A DNA stretch of 64,000 nt from Parietichytrium sp. I65-24A. Lineage: Eukaryota; Sar; Bigyra; Thraustochytrida; Thraustochytriidae. The stretch spans positions 116,421 through 180,420 of the forward strand of contig BLSF01000076.1 of assembly GCA_012862575.1 (NCBI GenBank), written 5' to 3'. The notes beneath the pieces are model-generated. The model was not told the origin of the DNA. It saw only the letters and a list, made by a program, of their open reading frames with translations, and ran no database searches. Below are positions 1 through 13,832 of the stretch, in pieces. Position numbers and translations under genes: made by a program. Each line of letters opens with the position of its first letter. Position 1 is the first letter of the stretch.

Positions 1-131
1 AAGTTTCCTTTGAAACAAATTGCCATCGGGGCTGTGACACACACATACACAAGGCGTGTCTTTTCAATTTTTACAAGCGCCGAGCTTCCCGTGCCGTTGG
101 CGCAAATAAAACAGAAAGGCGAAGAAGCTCT

Positions 132-1055
132 TTACTCATCCTCGCTCTCCTGGATCTTCTTCCTCTCCTTCTCGTCAGGGAAGTTGAGGTCGAGATCTTC
201 GCCCGAGCCGTACACTTCCAAGAGCTTAAGGTCTACTGCGAGAGCAGCCTTCTTCTCGGAGGTGTGGTTGCCCAAGCTTCTGATACGGCCAGAAATCCAA
301 ACGCGAGCCATCCAGCGACGGTCGCGCTTGTGCCAGGAGACACCTCTGTACTTCGAAGTCGAGTTGCCAACCTTCTTGATTTTGCGCCTCTTTGGGAGGG
401 AGCCTGGGACGATCATGTCGAGCTCCTGAGCGCTTGTCAAGCGCTTCTTGGAGGCTTTCTCGGATGGCGAAAGGCATGCTATCTGAGGCATGTTGGCATG
501 CAGGAGGTTGAGGCCCAGCTGGTTGAACATCATCGGGTTGCCAGTGTTTGGGGTGGACAGAGGCTGGAAGGCCATCATCTGGTTTGGCACAACGGCAGCC
601 GAGTTTCCATTGTTCATCATGTGGAGGCCTCCTGGGAACTGGATCTGAATGCAAGCTTGCTGCTGCTGGGGCTGTTGCTGCTGTTGAAGCTTTTGCAACT
701 GCTGAAGCTGCTGCTGCTGTTGAAATTGCTGCTGTTGCTGCTGGAGTTGTTGCTGCTGCTGCTGTTGCTGCTGGCTCAGAGCAGAAATCAATGCATTCAC
801 CTGTTGCTGTGAGAGGTTGTTCATGTTGCTCTGTTGTGGCTGGCTGTTATTGCTCGAAATGCGGAACAGGGGCAGCTGCTGCTGCTGCTGCTTGCAGCCC
901 ATCAGGCCCGAGTTCATCATCGGCATAGAGTACATCATCTGTCCCTGGCTCATTGCTGCGCTCGGGTCCATGAACATCTTGAACGAGTCTGTTCCGCCGA
1001 GCATGTGTGGCATTTGCTCGAGCGGGGTGGGTGGCACCAGCTGAAATGACGGCAT
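132..1055 (-). CDS. Single-AP2-domain protein with glutamine-rich region
   Basis: Likely sequence-specific DNA-binding transcription factor of 307 residues. The C-terminal AP2 fold covers about residues 234-293 and opens SKYRGVSWHKRDRRWMARVW, with the later LGNHTSEKKAALAVD helix segment. Basic clusters just before it (SKKR and KRRKIKK) look like a nuclear localisation signal. The middle is a long glutamine-rich stretch typical of activation domains. The open frame runs 46 codons further upstream, but that part reads like leader sequence, and the ATG at 1055 (MPSFQLV) follows GCGCAG, so a leader intron ending there is possible. The domain is close to that of the gene at 18579-19886. Target genes cannot be inferred. 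Confidence 0.85.
   Translation of the reverse strand: MPSFQLVPPTPLEQMPHMLGGTDSFKMFMDPSAAMSQGQMMYSMPMMNSGLMGCKQQQQQLPLFRISSNNSQPQQSNMNNLSQQQVNALISALSQQQQQQQQQLQQQQQQFQQQQQLQQLQKLQQQQQPQQQQACIQIQFPGGLHMMNNGNSAAVVPNQMMAFQPLSTPNTGNPMMFNQLGLNLLHANMPQIACLSPSEKASKKRLTSAQELDMIVPGSLPKRRKIKKVGNSTSKYRGVSWHKRDRRWMARVWISGRIRSLGNHTSEKKAALAVDLKLLEVYGSGEDLDLNFPDEKERKKIQESEDE
655..778 (-). repeat. CAG/CAA polyglutamine tract in AP2 gene
   Basis: Imperfect CTG/TTG triplets on the plus strand, read as CAG/CAA on the coding strand, encode near-continuous glutamine. The mixture of CAG and CAA suggests an old, purifying-selected tract. It creates long spurious open frames on the opposite strand (about 264-928). 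Confidence 0.85.
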
Positions 1056-1314
1056 TCTGCGCGACGTGTGTATATGAATGAATATATGTATATACCGGTG
1101 TGAAAAGAACGAACACGCGTTGCAGACTTGCTTGACAACAAAGGAAGAAATCTTCAGACGATGTGCGCGACGGTCAAAGTTTGGTGTTTGCAACGCGGTG
1201 CTTCCTCGACTTTGATCTCCGTCTCACATCTTACATGGTCTTCTATGACTCCACTACGCATCCTCTCTCGTTGACGGATTTCTCAAGGTAACGACTAACC
1301 CTGGCTTAGCGCCT

Positions 1315-1420
1315 CTCATCCTTCCTTCCTTCCTTTTCTTTTCCTTCCTTTCTTCTTTCTTCTTTCTTCTTTCCACCATTCTTACTTCTTCTTTCTTCCG
1401 TCCCCTTCCTCCTTCCGAGG
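1315..1420. repeat. Polypyrimidine tract (CTT/CCTT repeats)
   Basis: About 100 bases of almost pure C and T in TTCC, TTCTT and TTTC units. It lies upstream of the AP2 gene start in the gene-poor region. Confidence 0.8.
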
Positions 1421-4400
1421 GGTTGCTCGGATCCTAGTTTCTTTCTCCCTCCCACTCCTTGTCGAGATTGTTTCGAGTAATAGCAGTACCAAAGCGCCTC
1501 CACAACTCTCACAGTGTTCTGGGTTGTCAGGAGAAGACCAAAAAAGCAGAAATTCAGAAGGACGAGGCTCTGAGACGCGCTTTGAGAGGGCCCACCGTTG
1601 TTTCAAAATCCGTTAGGTTGTCAGGATGAGTGGGGAAAGACCTTCCAGCTCGCTGTGAGTACAAAGGCTGTCGTTTCTCTGCTTCGAGGGGGGTCCTCCT
1701 ATTGAGCTATCCTACTTGAGACTAGCACATCGCTGCTCCATTGCGGAGTTGCAATAGGGTTACAGAGGAGAGAAGCTACAGCTGAGTCTCCTTCACGCAT
1801 TTCCTTCGCATTTTCTCCAGAACAGAATTCACAGTCAGAAAATCTGATTTACTGTCAGGAGCAGAGCGACGTCGAAAGAAAATCGGTCTGGAAGGAAGGA
1901 AGGGGAGGTTCAAGACTGAGGAGGGATGTGGGAGTTTGCGCGCTCTCTCACCTCTTGAAGGACAGTGTCAATCGAAGTGACTTTCCCTGTCCTGTGTTCT
2001 CGAAAGTGGCCTGCACTTGAACGCTATGATTCATGTGTTATTCAACCATCTCAAACATTTATTTTTTGACCTGCTTTTCATCAGAGCTCACATCCCATTC
2101 ATTGAGCAAAATTGAATCGAGCAATCAGAACTAATTCTTCAGAATTCAGAATTCGAGTTCACTGTCAGGTCAGTCAGGTCCATCTCAGCCCCTACGCCTT
2201 TCTAGTCCGCGACATAGTGAATGGTGTGAATACTCGATCCTAGGAGCTCTTCCTCAGCAACGCCGCAGAGGGAGAAGAAAGGTGAAGGTGGAGCCGCGCC
2301 TTCAAGTAGGACGTACATGGAGCCCACTAGGTTCGCTGCCATCTCCTCCAAGATGGACATGTGTACAACTTTTCAGTTGGGCCTAGGAGGGACTGTAGTT
2401 CCCATAATGTTACAATTGGGAAGAACTAAATTGAGCTAAGATGGGTCGATCAAACAAACGCTCTCTCGTCAAACATCGTCAAATTCTAAACACAAAACTG
2501 CAGTACATCAGAAGAACAATACAATCCACAACACAATGTGTAAGCCTTACTGAAGATGGACCCTGTCTTGTGGACGACTGCGCCCCCCTCTCAACCTCCC
2601 TCACGCTCCGCACGCACTGCGCCTCCCTTCCTCCTCCCGCGAAGCACTGAGGTTGTACCTGTATTGCTATCCAAAGGAGAGACGGCCTGGCGGGGTTCTT
2701 CCTTCTCCCGTCACCAGGGTAGGTGCTTCTAGCCATACGTGGAAGGGCACCTTCCTTTCCTCCCTCGCCGCGTTTCTCTTTTCCACGCCTTAGCACCGCT
2801 TGGGTACTACTACTCGGAGAGTTGTGGTGTCTCACTTTGCGACACGACACCGTCCGATTAGACCTTGCTTAATGTCGACTAGAACTGCTCGGGACCGGCA
2901 TACCTTTCCTTCCTTTTTCCCACATGTCAACTCTCTCCAGGTGAGAGCCCAAATTCTCACCGACGTTTACCACAACTAGTATAAATAGGCTATCTTCATG
3001 GTTGATTTAGGAGAATTGGTAGCGAAATTTTCCAGGTCTTCCAGGCACCAGAGGCTAAATTCATGATTCCGACTGTCTATGTTGCACAGTGCTCTGTTCC
3101 GGGAAAGGAAAATGCAGTGATACAACCCGGAAAGCTGGAGCACTGTAGCTTTTTTGTTCAAGCTCGTGCTGTGGAGAAAAGAAGGAAGGCCAGAACAACG
3201 GAAGACTGAGTGAATCATGTAGTTCACAGTCAACTGACACGCGAGTTTGTTGTTTTCCTCAACTAACATAGCTACCAGTTCTGGTACCACTCCGTGCAAC
3301 GCATACTTTCCCCTCTGTGCCTCGTTCGGGTCTGCCTGATAGTACTTCTTTCTCCCGCTCCTAGAGGTCCTCTTCTCTGACACAGCGTTTCAAACCTTCG
3401 TAACTCATAGATACTGATAAGCTTAGTACCTAAGATGTACCTGCCCAGAGGCGACAAGAGCGCCAGCAAAATATTAGACCTCTCCCCACAGAAAACGCTG
3501 GCTGTGTGTTTTCGTCAACTGCGGAGGGGCCCCTTCAAATGGCCCCTCACGCAAGATTCCCGATAGATGCACCATAACGGTTTATCGTAACGGCACACTT
3601 CGGTCGGAGGCTTTTCTCTTCGCGACACTCCATTCTACGGGTTCCGCTACCTAAGCTATTAGAGTTCTTCGGAGCACCTCGATGCACCCCGATCCAGAAC
3701 ACCTCCCGAGAGTGGAGCGCGAGGGTTAGATTCTAAGCGCAGACGATTCGCTGCTAAGTGAGTACATTTCTTGTTATCTCTCATCCGTTCCATTTTTTCC
3801 AACATTTTCCAACCGCCCGCCCCACAGAACATGCCTTCAAAAGCATCGCGACATCTCAACATCTCAACATGTCGGGAAAGGACAAGTGGAGCTCTTTTTG
3901 TATCGTCTTTTTCATTATTTTGATTGAGAACTCATACTCATCTATATCTCAAAGCTGCTATGCTGAGTGATACTCGATCAGCGGCTTCGTTTCCTTGAGG
4001 ATGGAGCCCCTTCAACAACAACTGCGCCCCCTTCTTTCCTCCTTCAAGGTTTACTCGCGCGAGGATCGAGAATATAGAGAACCGCGTAGGAGGGAGTTGG
4101 CTTTCCGAGGTTAGATTCAACTCGATTGTTTTGTTTTCTCCTTTGTCGATTTGTGAATTCGCGGATGGCGTGGGAGCCACTGAGGACGAGTGTCGGCGAA
4201 TCGCAAACTCAAATTTGGCTCTTACGAGAAGGAAATTCTCGCAATGTTACGCGAATCTCTCTGTCCATCCAAAGCAAGCAAAAAGGGAAAACGGGAGTAC
4301 AATTTGAAAGACATTTGAGTGTTGACGAAAGCATAAGAGTCAAATACCGAAATCACCTGAGATTTGACTTGGCTTGTGAGCCATAAAGCTACTTTCTTGA

Positions 4401-7232
4401 GGGGCTTCCAAGAGACGTGAGGATGTAGGGGTCTTAAGCCTCCGATTAGCCTCCGAAGGACTAACACAGGACTAACATAGTGTTAGACTTTCTGGAGGGC
4501 ATGCCGTGTCGCAACGCTGGACTTCGGATATCGCAAAACCTCCCTTCTGGTCTTCTAATAGTACTAACCAATTCCCTAAACTCCCTTTCGAGACTCCATG
4601 TTATCAGACCCAGATATTGCTTTCCAAAGCTTTTCCCCTACAGAAGCGGACAGGGGTAGCTATCTTAATGACAAGCAAAATTTAAAGCCAAGGCGCTCCA
4701 AAAAATGTTTTTCGCGGAAGCGTCCGGTATCCTTCGCACGCGGAGAAGCCCTCACGCTGCCTGTTCAACACTTGGAACTTGCGGCGCTGATGCACACTCC
4801 GTGGTGGCGACGTCTGCGTTTCAAAGAGTCGAAGGACGTACGCTGGCGAGGCAACTGTATTTTCGAAGCAAGTGTGGTTGTCGCAATTGCCGTGGGGCGC
4901 ACGAGGGTCGACAGAGCACTTTGGCGACAGAAATGGGCAGTCAGTATTTTTTCTCAATTTTGAACAGGGAAAAGTGAAGGCGTTGAGAGAGAGACCCTCT
5001 CTGTGCGCCCTTCAAGATTTAGGATTATCAAATACGGGCCGCAGGAGAAGCAAAATGTGCAGGGCTAGCTCTGTCAACTCCAGTCGCGACTTTCGGGAGT
5101 GTCGAAGACGATGGAGATATTTTCCGGCCTTATTTCAAACGCAGTCCACCATCTCCCAATACGGACGGCCTAGCGATGCTCGCAACGGTTCGTAGCTAGC
5201 TCTTCAATGAGCTTCAGCTATTACTTAGCAGATTTGCTATTAATAACTACTTCTTCCAGATGTCGTGGCCCTAGTTGATTCACTCTTCTCCCGGCCTGGA
5301 GAGCCCTCTCTTGTGGTCCTTGTGGGGTCCTTCTTCTTGAAGCCTTATTCGTTGCATGGTAGACACAAAGGTATTGCACATCTTTTCGGAGACCTTTTTT
5401 AATTGGAGGCTTTTCGGTACTAGTACCGGGGCTTGTGCGAGGATTTGCCGGCATTACAAGAGGACAGTAGCACGAAGTTTTAATATTTTTCGCCTAAAAG
5501 AGGAAATACTCCTCGGAAGTACAAGGCCACCACACCTTCACCTCAGTCAATTTCAGTACTGCGAGCAGCTGCGCTCTCACCATTTCGGATAGGCACACCT
5601 AGACTACTCTTGTGATCCCACCTTCTAACGATTTTTTCCGTTCCAGATGGTTCGACCCTATAGACTAGACCATGAACTTGTAATGGGTGCACGCAGAGTG
5701 CACGTATTAGCCCTCCTTATCCAATAATACCACCTTCATTCTTCGTGCGATCTGTGAACGCCCTTCGGCAAGCGCGTGAAGGGTGGGCCGAGACTACGCG
5801 TTGTGATAGTCTTCATCCTTCCGTTTCATGCGTTGCAAATTTGGCTCTGCTTCCCAAATTCACTCGTAAGAAATAAAAATAAAATTGGGTATTGCGAAAT
5901 TTCGCCCTCCTTCTCTCTTTCTTTCTCTCTTTCTTTCTTTCCTTTTTTCTGTTCAAATTAACAATGGACAAGTGGGCGAGATACTTGCTTTTAATTTTTA
6001 TATTTCTTTTACCACCTCCTCCAGAATCTGTTGGAACTCAAAAGTCAAAAGTCGATGCTGGATGCTGGAGGCCCCAAGGGAAAGAAGGCCCTTGCTCGCT
6101 CAGAGGGAACCGCCGAAAGGAGGCGTTCATGCATGTCTCGAAGCCATTCCTGTTCTCTCTGCGAACTCTTTTCTTCTGTGTCCCGTAGCAGTCCAACGGG
6201 AATTTGAAACGGGTTACTGAGCCATCCAATAAACTCTCAATATCTTCCAAGTGACTGATGTGACTGATCCTCATTTGGTTCAAAGTTTCTTGTGGAATCC
6301 GGTACAGTGACAATGTTCAAAAAATTTGGAAATATTTTTGAGCCGTTTGGTTGCACGGTGTGTCGTTTTGTAGGAAATACGACAGTGGTCTTTGCGACAT
6401 TTTACACGCAAGTTGTGGAGGACTTTTGCGGTATCCTTTCCTGGCCGGAAACTGGATTGTGCAACACGCACCAAACTATCAGTACTGTCTGTGAGTAAAT
6501 TAGTGCTGCAGGCTGTGACTGTGACCTGAGACCTGTGAGCTGCCAAATCCTTGAACCGTCCGGGACTGTGTTCTCGGGTGGTCATTCAGGCCCAACGCAT
6601 TCTTTTTCGCGACTGGGATAAATCATCAAATCAAAATGCAACTTGTTGTGATGGCGTTTGCGTCGAATTAATTATTCGCGAACGTTAAGCGACGCATTGT
6701 TCAAGTTTGCGATTTCATTGATTTTCATTGTTTCACAATGTTTCACATCGAGGAAACTCATCGGCCTTCTTTATCGTTACTAATACCAAGGTAATTTTCT
6801 GAGCACTTGTTCTGAAAATGAACGATTGAACCCCGCACGCTCTCGAATACGAGTCTTACAACGCCGCCTAGTCCTGCATTCAACCTGCGGGAGACTCAAA
6901 CACGATACTAAGCGTTTCTTTGGACTGGAGTGCCAGTACTGGCAACTGTAACGCAGCACAGTCCTTCTCAAGCCTTACCTGGCAAGGTAGAACCAAATTT
7001 GATGAGAAGATTGCAATAAGTAGATTCTTCGAAACATTCGAAACGGTGCTTCCTCCTCATTCGCGAAAAGTAATCGAAAGCTAGAGCCAGTGGTCTAGGC
7101 GAGACTGTGAGGCAGGGCAGAGGAGGGCAGGGGAGAATTTGGGAGATCTTGCGAGAGGGGCACGCCTTGAATCTCCCACTCAACCAATCAACCAACCAAT
7201 CTCTTGATTGACAATGAGTCAATCTTGAAATC

Positions 7233-7260
7233 AGTCAAATCAAATCAAATCAAATCAAAA
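7233..7260. repeat. TCAAA pentanucleotide microsatellite
   Basis: Five consecutive copies of a 5-base unit (AAATC/TCAAA). Confidence 0.85.
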
Positions 7261-9370
7261 CGGAGGAACGTTCTTGTAGTTTAGAATTTCCAAATTCTGT
7301 TCTGATTCCTCAGCGAACACACACCTTGAGGTACTTAGTTTTAGCAGCGTTTCGAGCCTTCCCTGCAAAGAACTTTTCTCCTTGTCCATCGTTTGTAGCT
7401 TTGCAAGCTTCCTGCTGTTAGGTTCCTCAACACTGAGCCTCAAGCTCCAAGAGAGAGAGGCGAGTCTACAAGTTGGTGCTTCGCCACAGCCAACCCTTCG
7501 AGTAAACTTATCCAATGTGGTATCCTCAAGAAACTTTTACTCACTCCATTCAAGAACTGAACAGATGGAGTAAGAAACAAGCGGCATCCAAAATGCGACC
7601 CTCGGAATCCCTCTGAGGCCAGAAGAACTGTAAGTTGACTCAAACAAAATGAAATTCTCTCAAGGCAAAGAGAGAAACAGTGAGCGAGCATCGCTGAAAA
7701 GTTAAGATCAGAAGCTTGGAGTGTTCTTGTAACCCTTGCAACTTTTGCAACAAGTGCTTGACTGAAAGACTGGAAGAAAGAAATGACTGCACACTCGCTT
7801 GCTCGCTTGCCCATGCTTGCCCGCAGAATTCAGAAATTCAGAATTCAGAACAGCAAATTTGCGATTTGAATGTGCGGGAGGAGAAGGGGCCGCTTTCGAT
7901 TCTCCCCCACACACACGAGAGCGAGCGCAACACCAACAAATCGACTCTGCTCTTGTTTCTTTCTGTGTTCCCATTTGCGCTTTCCATGCCCCTCAGAGCC
8001 TGAGGCTGTGGCTTTCCTCCTGCAAAGCGCGTGAAAGCAGTGGCTGCTTGCCCTCACATACAGTGAGAGAAGAAGAGCTTTCTCTCCTCTGTCTGCCCTC
8101 CCTCTCTGCAATTCTAAACAGAATTCACAACATGAATGAAGGAATGAAAACAGCAAGGAAAATCCTCCTCTGAAGCCTTCGTGCGACCTGAGAACACCCC
8201 TGTGAGGAGGGTCTTTCTTGCGGCGCGGTGTGAGGAAGCTGTCCTTCAAGAGAAAAACTTTCCTCCCGCAACGTCAGCCACTGCACAAGTACTACCCAAA
8301 AGTCTAGAACGCTTTGATGTGCTGCGACAGCTGTTCATCTTGTACCTCGTGTGCAACGAGACCGCAAAGTTTTACTATGGTAAACCATATTCACCTCGTT
8401 GATCGCCCAGTAGTTTTGTTTCCTCTTTTTTTTCCCGTGTGCCTCGCTTGATGAAACGCGTAGACTCCCTTAGGGAGGAATTTGCAACTGTGGTGATTGC
8501 AAGCCAAATTGTACCACAAGAAACAGTGCAACTATGCCTCTGGCACTAGAGCTAGCTGAAAGAGTTAATAGAGTATACTTTAGGAGGAATAGTAATCAAC
8601 TTAAATGAACGATTGTAATTTCGCCTTGAGAGATAGATTTGGAATTTGGAATTATTTGGATCAAATTTCACAGGAGCGCTATTTCCTTTTCCTCTATCAA
8701 TCAGTGAATCAGTCAATCAAGACAACAGTTTGTGGGCCCTACTCTTGACTCACAAAGTGCTTGTAAAAATGCTGAAAAGTAGATCTTGGAAGCAAGCTGT
8801 TGGAAGAGCTTCGAAAGCGATGAGCTGCGTCTTCCCTTCTCCTGAAATGAAAGGTTTGATTGACCCGCGCAAGATGGGAGGCCAGGAACCTGGTGCTCAT
8901 CACGTGCTCAGACGCTCAAATTTTCCAAAGCTCAAAGCTAGCCAAAAGAAAAAGACAAACAAGTTGGAAGTTTAATTCATCTGGTGTACCTCTCTGTGCG
9001 ATTCGCGCCGCACATTGATCACCGTCCTCGCTCGCGCGTTAACGTTCTCAACGTGGAAGAAAGAGAATTCGGAATTCAGATCATTCAGATTCCACAAAGA
9101 GAATGAGAGACGAGGTTTCAAGAAGAGGTGGCAACGTCAGCAGCAAGTCCGCTGTCTTGTAGGGGGGTCTTGGGCCAAGTTGCCCAAATAATCGCAAATT
9201 GGGGTTGGCACGAAAGGACTGCTCTCAAGATACTCACCAACGAAGCTGTCAGCACAAAAAAAGGGGTGTGAAAGGAATGTATCACGAGCGATGGACAACG
9301 GCTGAACGTCCGCGACGCGGGATGGCCAGAATGTGTGAAAACAAAGGGGAAGAGCAATTTGTATACAGTC

Positions 9371-10426
9371 TCATTCAAGGTTGAGTTCAGCTTTGATCCG
9401 TTCCTCAAGGTTGTCATCATCGTCATCGTCATCATCATCCACGTCGTCGCCATCGTCGTCCAGGTCGAGGCCAGACGCAGACAAGAGCTCGTCGTCATCC
9501 AGCATATCAAAGTTCTCGTCGTCCAAGCTATTGGCTTGGTCCTCGTCGTGCACGCCCACGTCAATGTCATTCTCGTTCTGCTCGCCCACGTCAAGCTCTT
9601 CGTCGCCCCATCCCTCCGATCGGCCCGTGGCCGCGCTGCTTTCAGTGTTTACAGCGGCATCATCGCCAATAGCCGCCCCAAGCGAAGCCGAGCTTGCGCC
9701 TTTCTGCCCATCGCCAACAGATGAGCTGGTGCTACTGCCCAGATTGGAGACCTGATACGCCTCTTTGATTAGCGAAACGCGGTAAAAGTAGTTTCTCCAA
9801 AACTCGTCCTCTTCCACCTGCTTGGGCACAAGCTCGAACCGCTTCTTCTCCAGCCGCGGGTCTGCCTGCATCACGACGATTGCTCGCTGCGACTCGATTT
9901 TGAAGTCGAACTTGAACTCGACCGCATCAGGCGGAGGGATCAAAAACGTCTTATCGTCGCCAGAGAGCTCAAGAATCCTGTCGCGGATTGCGCCCGAATA
10001 CTCCTTGCTCGCGGGTTCTTCCCACGGCAAAACCGCGCTCCCACTCCCACTCTCACTCGCCTGAGAGGCTGAGCCCATGGCCGAGCCCGCAGTGGCCATA
10101 AACTCTTTGCCCTTGGACTCCGCCACCGTGCGAACGTTCTCGGCAGCTTCCGTCACGTTCTTGCTGAGCTTCTCCGCCAGTGGCGCCGCTTGCTCGGAGA
10201 GTTTGTTCGCCTGCTCCTTTAGGCTGGAAGTGGTCGTGGAGACCCAGCCCCAAAGCGAGGACATTTCACTTTTCACGGCTGCGAGATCCGGCGCAGCGAA
10301 CAACCGAGCCTTCACTTCATCCTCCTCGTGGTGCGTGGGAATCTCCAAAACGCCGCCGCGGTCCTCGCCCACATCGCCCACATCGTTCGCATCTTTCACA
10401 TCGTTTACATCGTTTACATCTCCCAT
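9371..10426 (-). CDS. BSD domain-containing protein
   Basis: Protein of 351 residues with a BSD domain at about 173-226, recognised by the aromatic core EFWRNYFYRVSLIKEAY preceded by KRFELVPKQVEEDEFW. Before it, residues about 50-115 form an alpha-helical, amphipathic stretch (LWGWVSTTTSSLKEQANKL...), as in the BSDC1/SYAP1 group. The C-terminus is highly acidic with a run of aspartates before the stop. The N-terminus consists of D-V-N/D-V-G repeats written by a 9-base DNA repeat. The ATG at 10426 is chosen because the frame upstream only offers a non-ATG start. BSD proteins occur in transcription/repair factors and in membrane-associated proteins; this one resembles the latter, but the exact role is unknown. 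Confidence 0.85.
   Translation of the reverse strand: MGDVNDVNDVKDANDVGDVGEDRGGVLEIPTHHEEDEVKARLFAAPDLAAVKSEMSSLWGWVSTTTSSLKEQANKLSEQAAPLAEKLSKNVTEAAENVRTVAESKGKEFMATAGSAMGSASQASESGSGSAVLPWEEPASKEYSGAIRDRILELSGDDKTFLIPPPDAVEFKFDFKIESQRAIVVMQADPRLEKKRFELVPKQVEEDEFWRNYFYRVSLIKEAYQVSNLGSSTSSSVGDGQKGASSASLGAAIGDDAAVNTESSAATGRSEGWGDEELDVGEQNENDIDVGVHDEDQANSLDDENFDMLDDDELLSASGLDLDDDGDDVDDDDDDDDDNLEERIKAELNLE
10373..10424. repeat. 9-base tandem repeat encoding DVN/DVG repeats
   Basis: About six degenerate copies of a unit like ACATCGTTT. Because the period is a multiple of three, it is read as repeated DVN or DVG triplets at the N-terminus of the BSD protein. Confidence 0.75.
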
Positions 10427-11517
10427 CTTCACTTGATCGATCAAACGAAATCACTTGCTCCTAAGGATTCTCCTCGTTCTTCAATCTTGCAATCTTCAAA
10501 CCAGCAATCTTCAAAGTTTTAATATTTTTTTCAAACTTGTTGATCAAACATACAACTGTCCCCGAAAGCGTACGCGAGATGCATGCGCGGAAATCGAAAG
10601 AGCGGTTACACTATATGAACGCGTACCAGTAGCGTGTACTCAGTCGGCGAAGGGGGATGCCCGATCGACGTGTGGAAGTCTATTGCTGGATTTCGAAAAC
10701 TCCTTGCCATACGATCATGGAGCTCTTTTCCATGTATGCAGATTGGATAGAGTTTGGGATAGATGGACATTAGCCGAGAAAGTTCGGCTTCTCCGGGAGT
10801 CCTATCCAAAGGCGTAACTGTGGTCTAATCCCTGGATTGCAGCTAGCACAACTTAGTACAACATTCCCTAGCGACTGTGAACAGAGGCTATTGTATCATT
10901 AGTTCGCGCGCTAACTGTCTCCTATCTATTGACGACGTATAAAGATTACTGGCTAGATAGTACCCCTACAGAAGGAAATAGTAGCGAGCAGCAGTAATCT
11001 CTGCTAAAGTTGGGAAAGTAATGGTAGAGAAGTATTGATTTTGTATAATTACACGAAACACCTGCATTTTGCAGATATTCTTTGCAAAACAAAACTCTTC
11101 GTTCAGGTCGCTTGGAACAGGATTGGGTGCGGAGCAGCGTCACTGGAGCTTTGAACTAACTTATAGCTCAAGCTAAAAAGACCTTTGTGAATAGGTTGGT
11201 TTAGGACGCAAGCATACTCGTCCGTCTGCTTTGACATGTGAATACCAATCCTGCAACAGAACAGTCACAATAGTCACAACAGCCAAGTGCATTGAAGCTG
11301 AACGTGGAACAAGGAAATCTTTCAAGTCCGCCAAGATCCTTGTATTGCGATCATTGCATACAATTGCATATCATTCGAGCTCGAAACTCTGAGAAGGGCG
11401 GTCGTGCATGCGAAGCAGTCACCAAACTAACGGTGAAGGACTTTTCTGCGGACAAGAACAGAGCCCAAGTCGGCGATTGGAAAGAGTCTTGCTGAGGGTT
11501 CGCAAGCGAAGGAAACG
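10427..11517. other. Divergent intergenic region
   Basis: Separates the divergent BSD (minus) and TspO-related (plus) genes and should hold both promoters. I see no gene and no recognisable core promoter element. Short repeats of AATCTTCAAA occur near 10485-10520. Confidence 0.5.
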
Positions 11518-12330
11518 ATGATGGAAATGTTGCGAGCACTGGAGCCGTGGCAAATTGGGAACGCGGTGGCGTTCGCCGTCAACTTTGGCGTAACTAGCCT
11601 CGTCGGTGCGCCAAGCGGAGTGGCGAAGAAGCTCGGCTTTGAAGATAACAAACAAGTGTCAGATTCGTATCCGACGCTCGTGACCCCGGCTGGGTTTGCG
11701 TTCTCAATCTGGGGCCTGATTTTTGCGCTGGAAGGTGGATTCACCGTCTGGCAGCTTGGTTCCACGGCGCGTCTCTATCCTGTCTTGGCACAGGCAGCTC
11801 CGGCATGGCAGACTGCATGTGGACTCCAGGCTCTTTGGGGCGTCGCGTTCGGCAAGAGATACATTGGCGCAGCCGCAGTGCTCCTCAGCGGCATTGCACT
11901 TGCAAACAATCAATACCACCTCTCTATCGAGCAAGCCAGGTTGCCGTTATCAATCGTCACAAAGTTCGGGTTTTCTGTACATTTTGCGTGGACGGTTGCC
12001 GCCGCTCTGGTGAACTGGAATCTCTTTCTGAAACAACAGAATGCTTCCCGCATAGTGCGAGAACTCGGCGCTCTTACTTCCGTAGGCCTGGCTGCCGTAA
12101 TTTCCGCACTCGTCGCTCATCAACGCCAAGACGCCGCTGTCGCTGGCGTGGGAGTCTGGGCTCTGGCCGCAATCTACTGCAAGGAGAAAACTGAAAAGCA
12201 CCTCGATGTGTCCCAAGCAAGCATTGACCGCGTCAATACAGCTTGTTTGATTGGCTGCGCCATGTGTGCGCTTGTCGGCCTCGGGACCTTTTTCGGCTGG
12301 GGCGCGGCCATGCAGAGCGGGCTATCGTGA
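11518..12330 (+). CDS. TspO/MBR-related membrane protein
   Basis: Protein of 270 residues, mostly hydrophobic, with six to eight likely membrane helices. Around residues 48-66 it has YPTLVTPAGFAFSIWGLIF, the type of sequence that marks the eukaryotic branch of tryptophan-rich sensory/TspO-related proteins. A second tryptophan-rich helix (SVHFAWTVAAALVNWNLFL) follows at about 145-165. It is longer than classical bacterial TspO, which is about 160 residues. Function in this branch is not well established; classical members bind tetrapyrroles or sterols. ATGATG begins the frame at 11518, with the first ATG used. It converges with the thiolase gene, with 211 bases between stop codons. Confidence 0.65.
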   Translation: MMEMLRALEPWQIGNAVAFAVNFGVTSLVGAPSGVAKKLGFEDNKQVSDSYPTLVTPAGFAFSIWGLIFALEGGFTVWQLGSTARLYPVLAQAAPAWQTACGLQALWGVAFGKRYIGAAAVLLSGIALANNQYHLSIEQARLPLSIVTKFGFSVHFAWTVAAALVNWNLFLKQQNASRIVRELGALTSVGLAAVISALVAHQRQDAAVAGVGVWALAAIYCKEKTEKHLDVSQASIDRVNTACLIGCAMCALVGLGTFFGWGAAMQSGLS

Positions 12331-12541
12331 TTTTTTTAGTGTCATTTGGCCCCGCACCGCCGGGGCATCTATCTTTTTGTTTCTTTTCTCATTCCTTTTT
12401 TTTTAATTTTTATTCACTTCACGCAGTCGAAAACACTTTAAAAATAAACAATGCTCCTTTTATAAAAAATTTCTATCCAAGTTGCCAAACGGAAAGCGAA
12501 TTTAACATACTAGCGCGCGAGATGGCTGGCTGATTGGTTGC

Positions 12542-13832
<1,291 letters not shown>

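Larger units (their letters stand above)
1056..9370. other. Gene-poor region, about 8.3 kb
   Basis: No open frame here resembles a known family or shows a convincing exon with splice sites. The longest frames (about 100-140 codons, for example 2976-3383 on minus and 4598-4963 on plus) have no recognisable motif. The DNA contains pyrimidine tracts, repeated GAATTCAGAATTC-like and CAAAT-type sequences, and several stretches of mixed composition (about 2.4-5.6 kb) that could be decayed elements, though no terminal repeats were found. Intron-rich or noncoding genes could be missed. Confidence 0.5.

Noticed and set aside
264-928. Plus-strand open frames of 126-182 codons rich in leucine or alanine
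   Set aside because: They are the antisense reading of the CAG/CAA repeat of the AP2 gene; triplet repeats keep all frames open.
2976-3383. 135-codon minus-strand frame, possibly a decayed transposon gene
   Set aside because: No transposase, integrase or reverse-transcriptase motif and no terminal repeats found.
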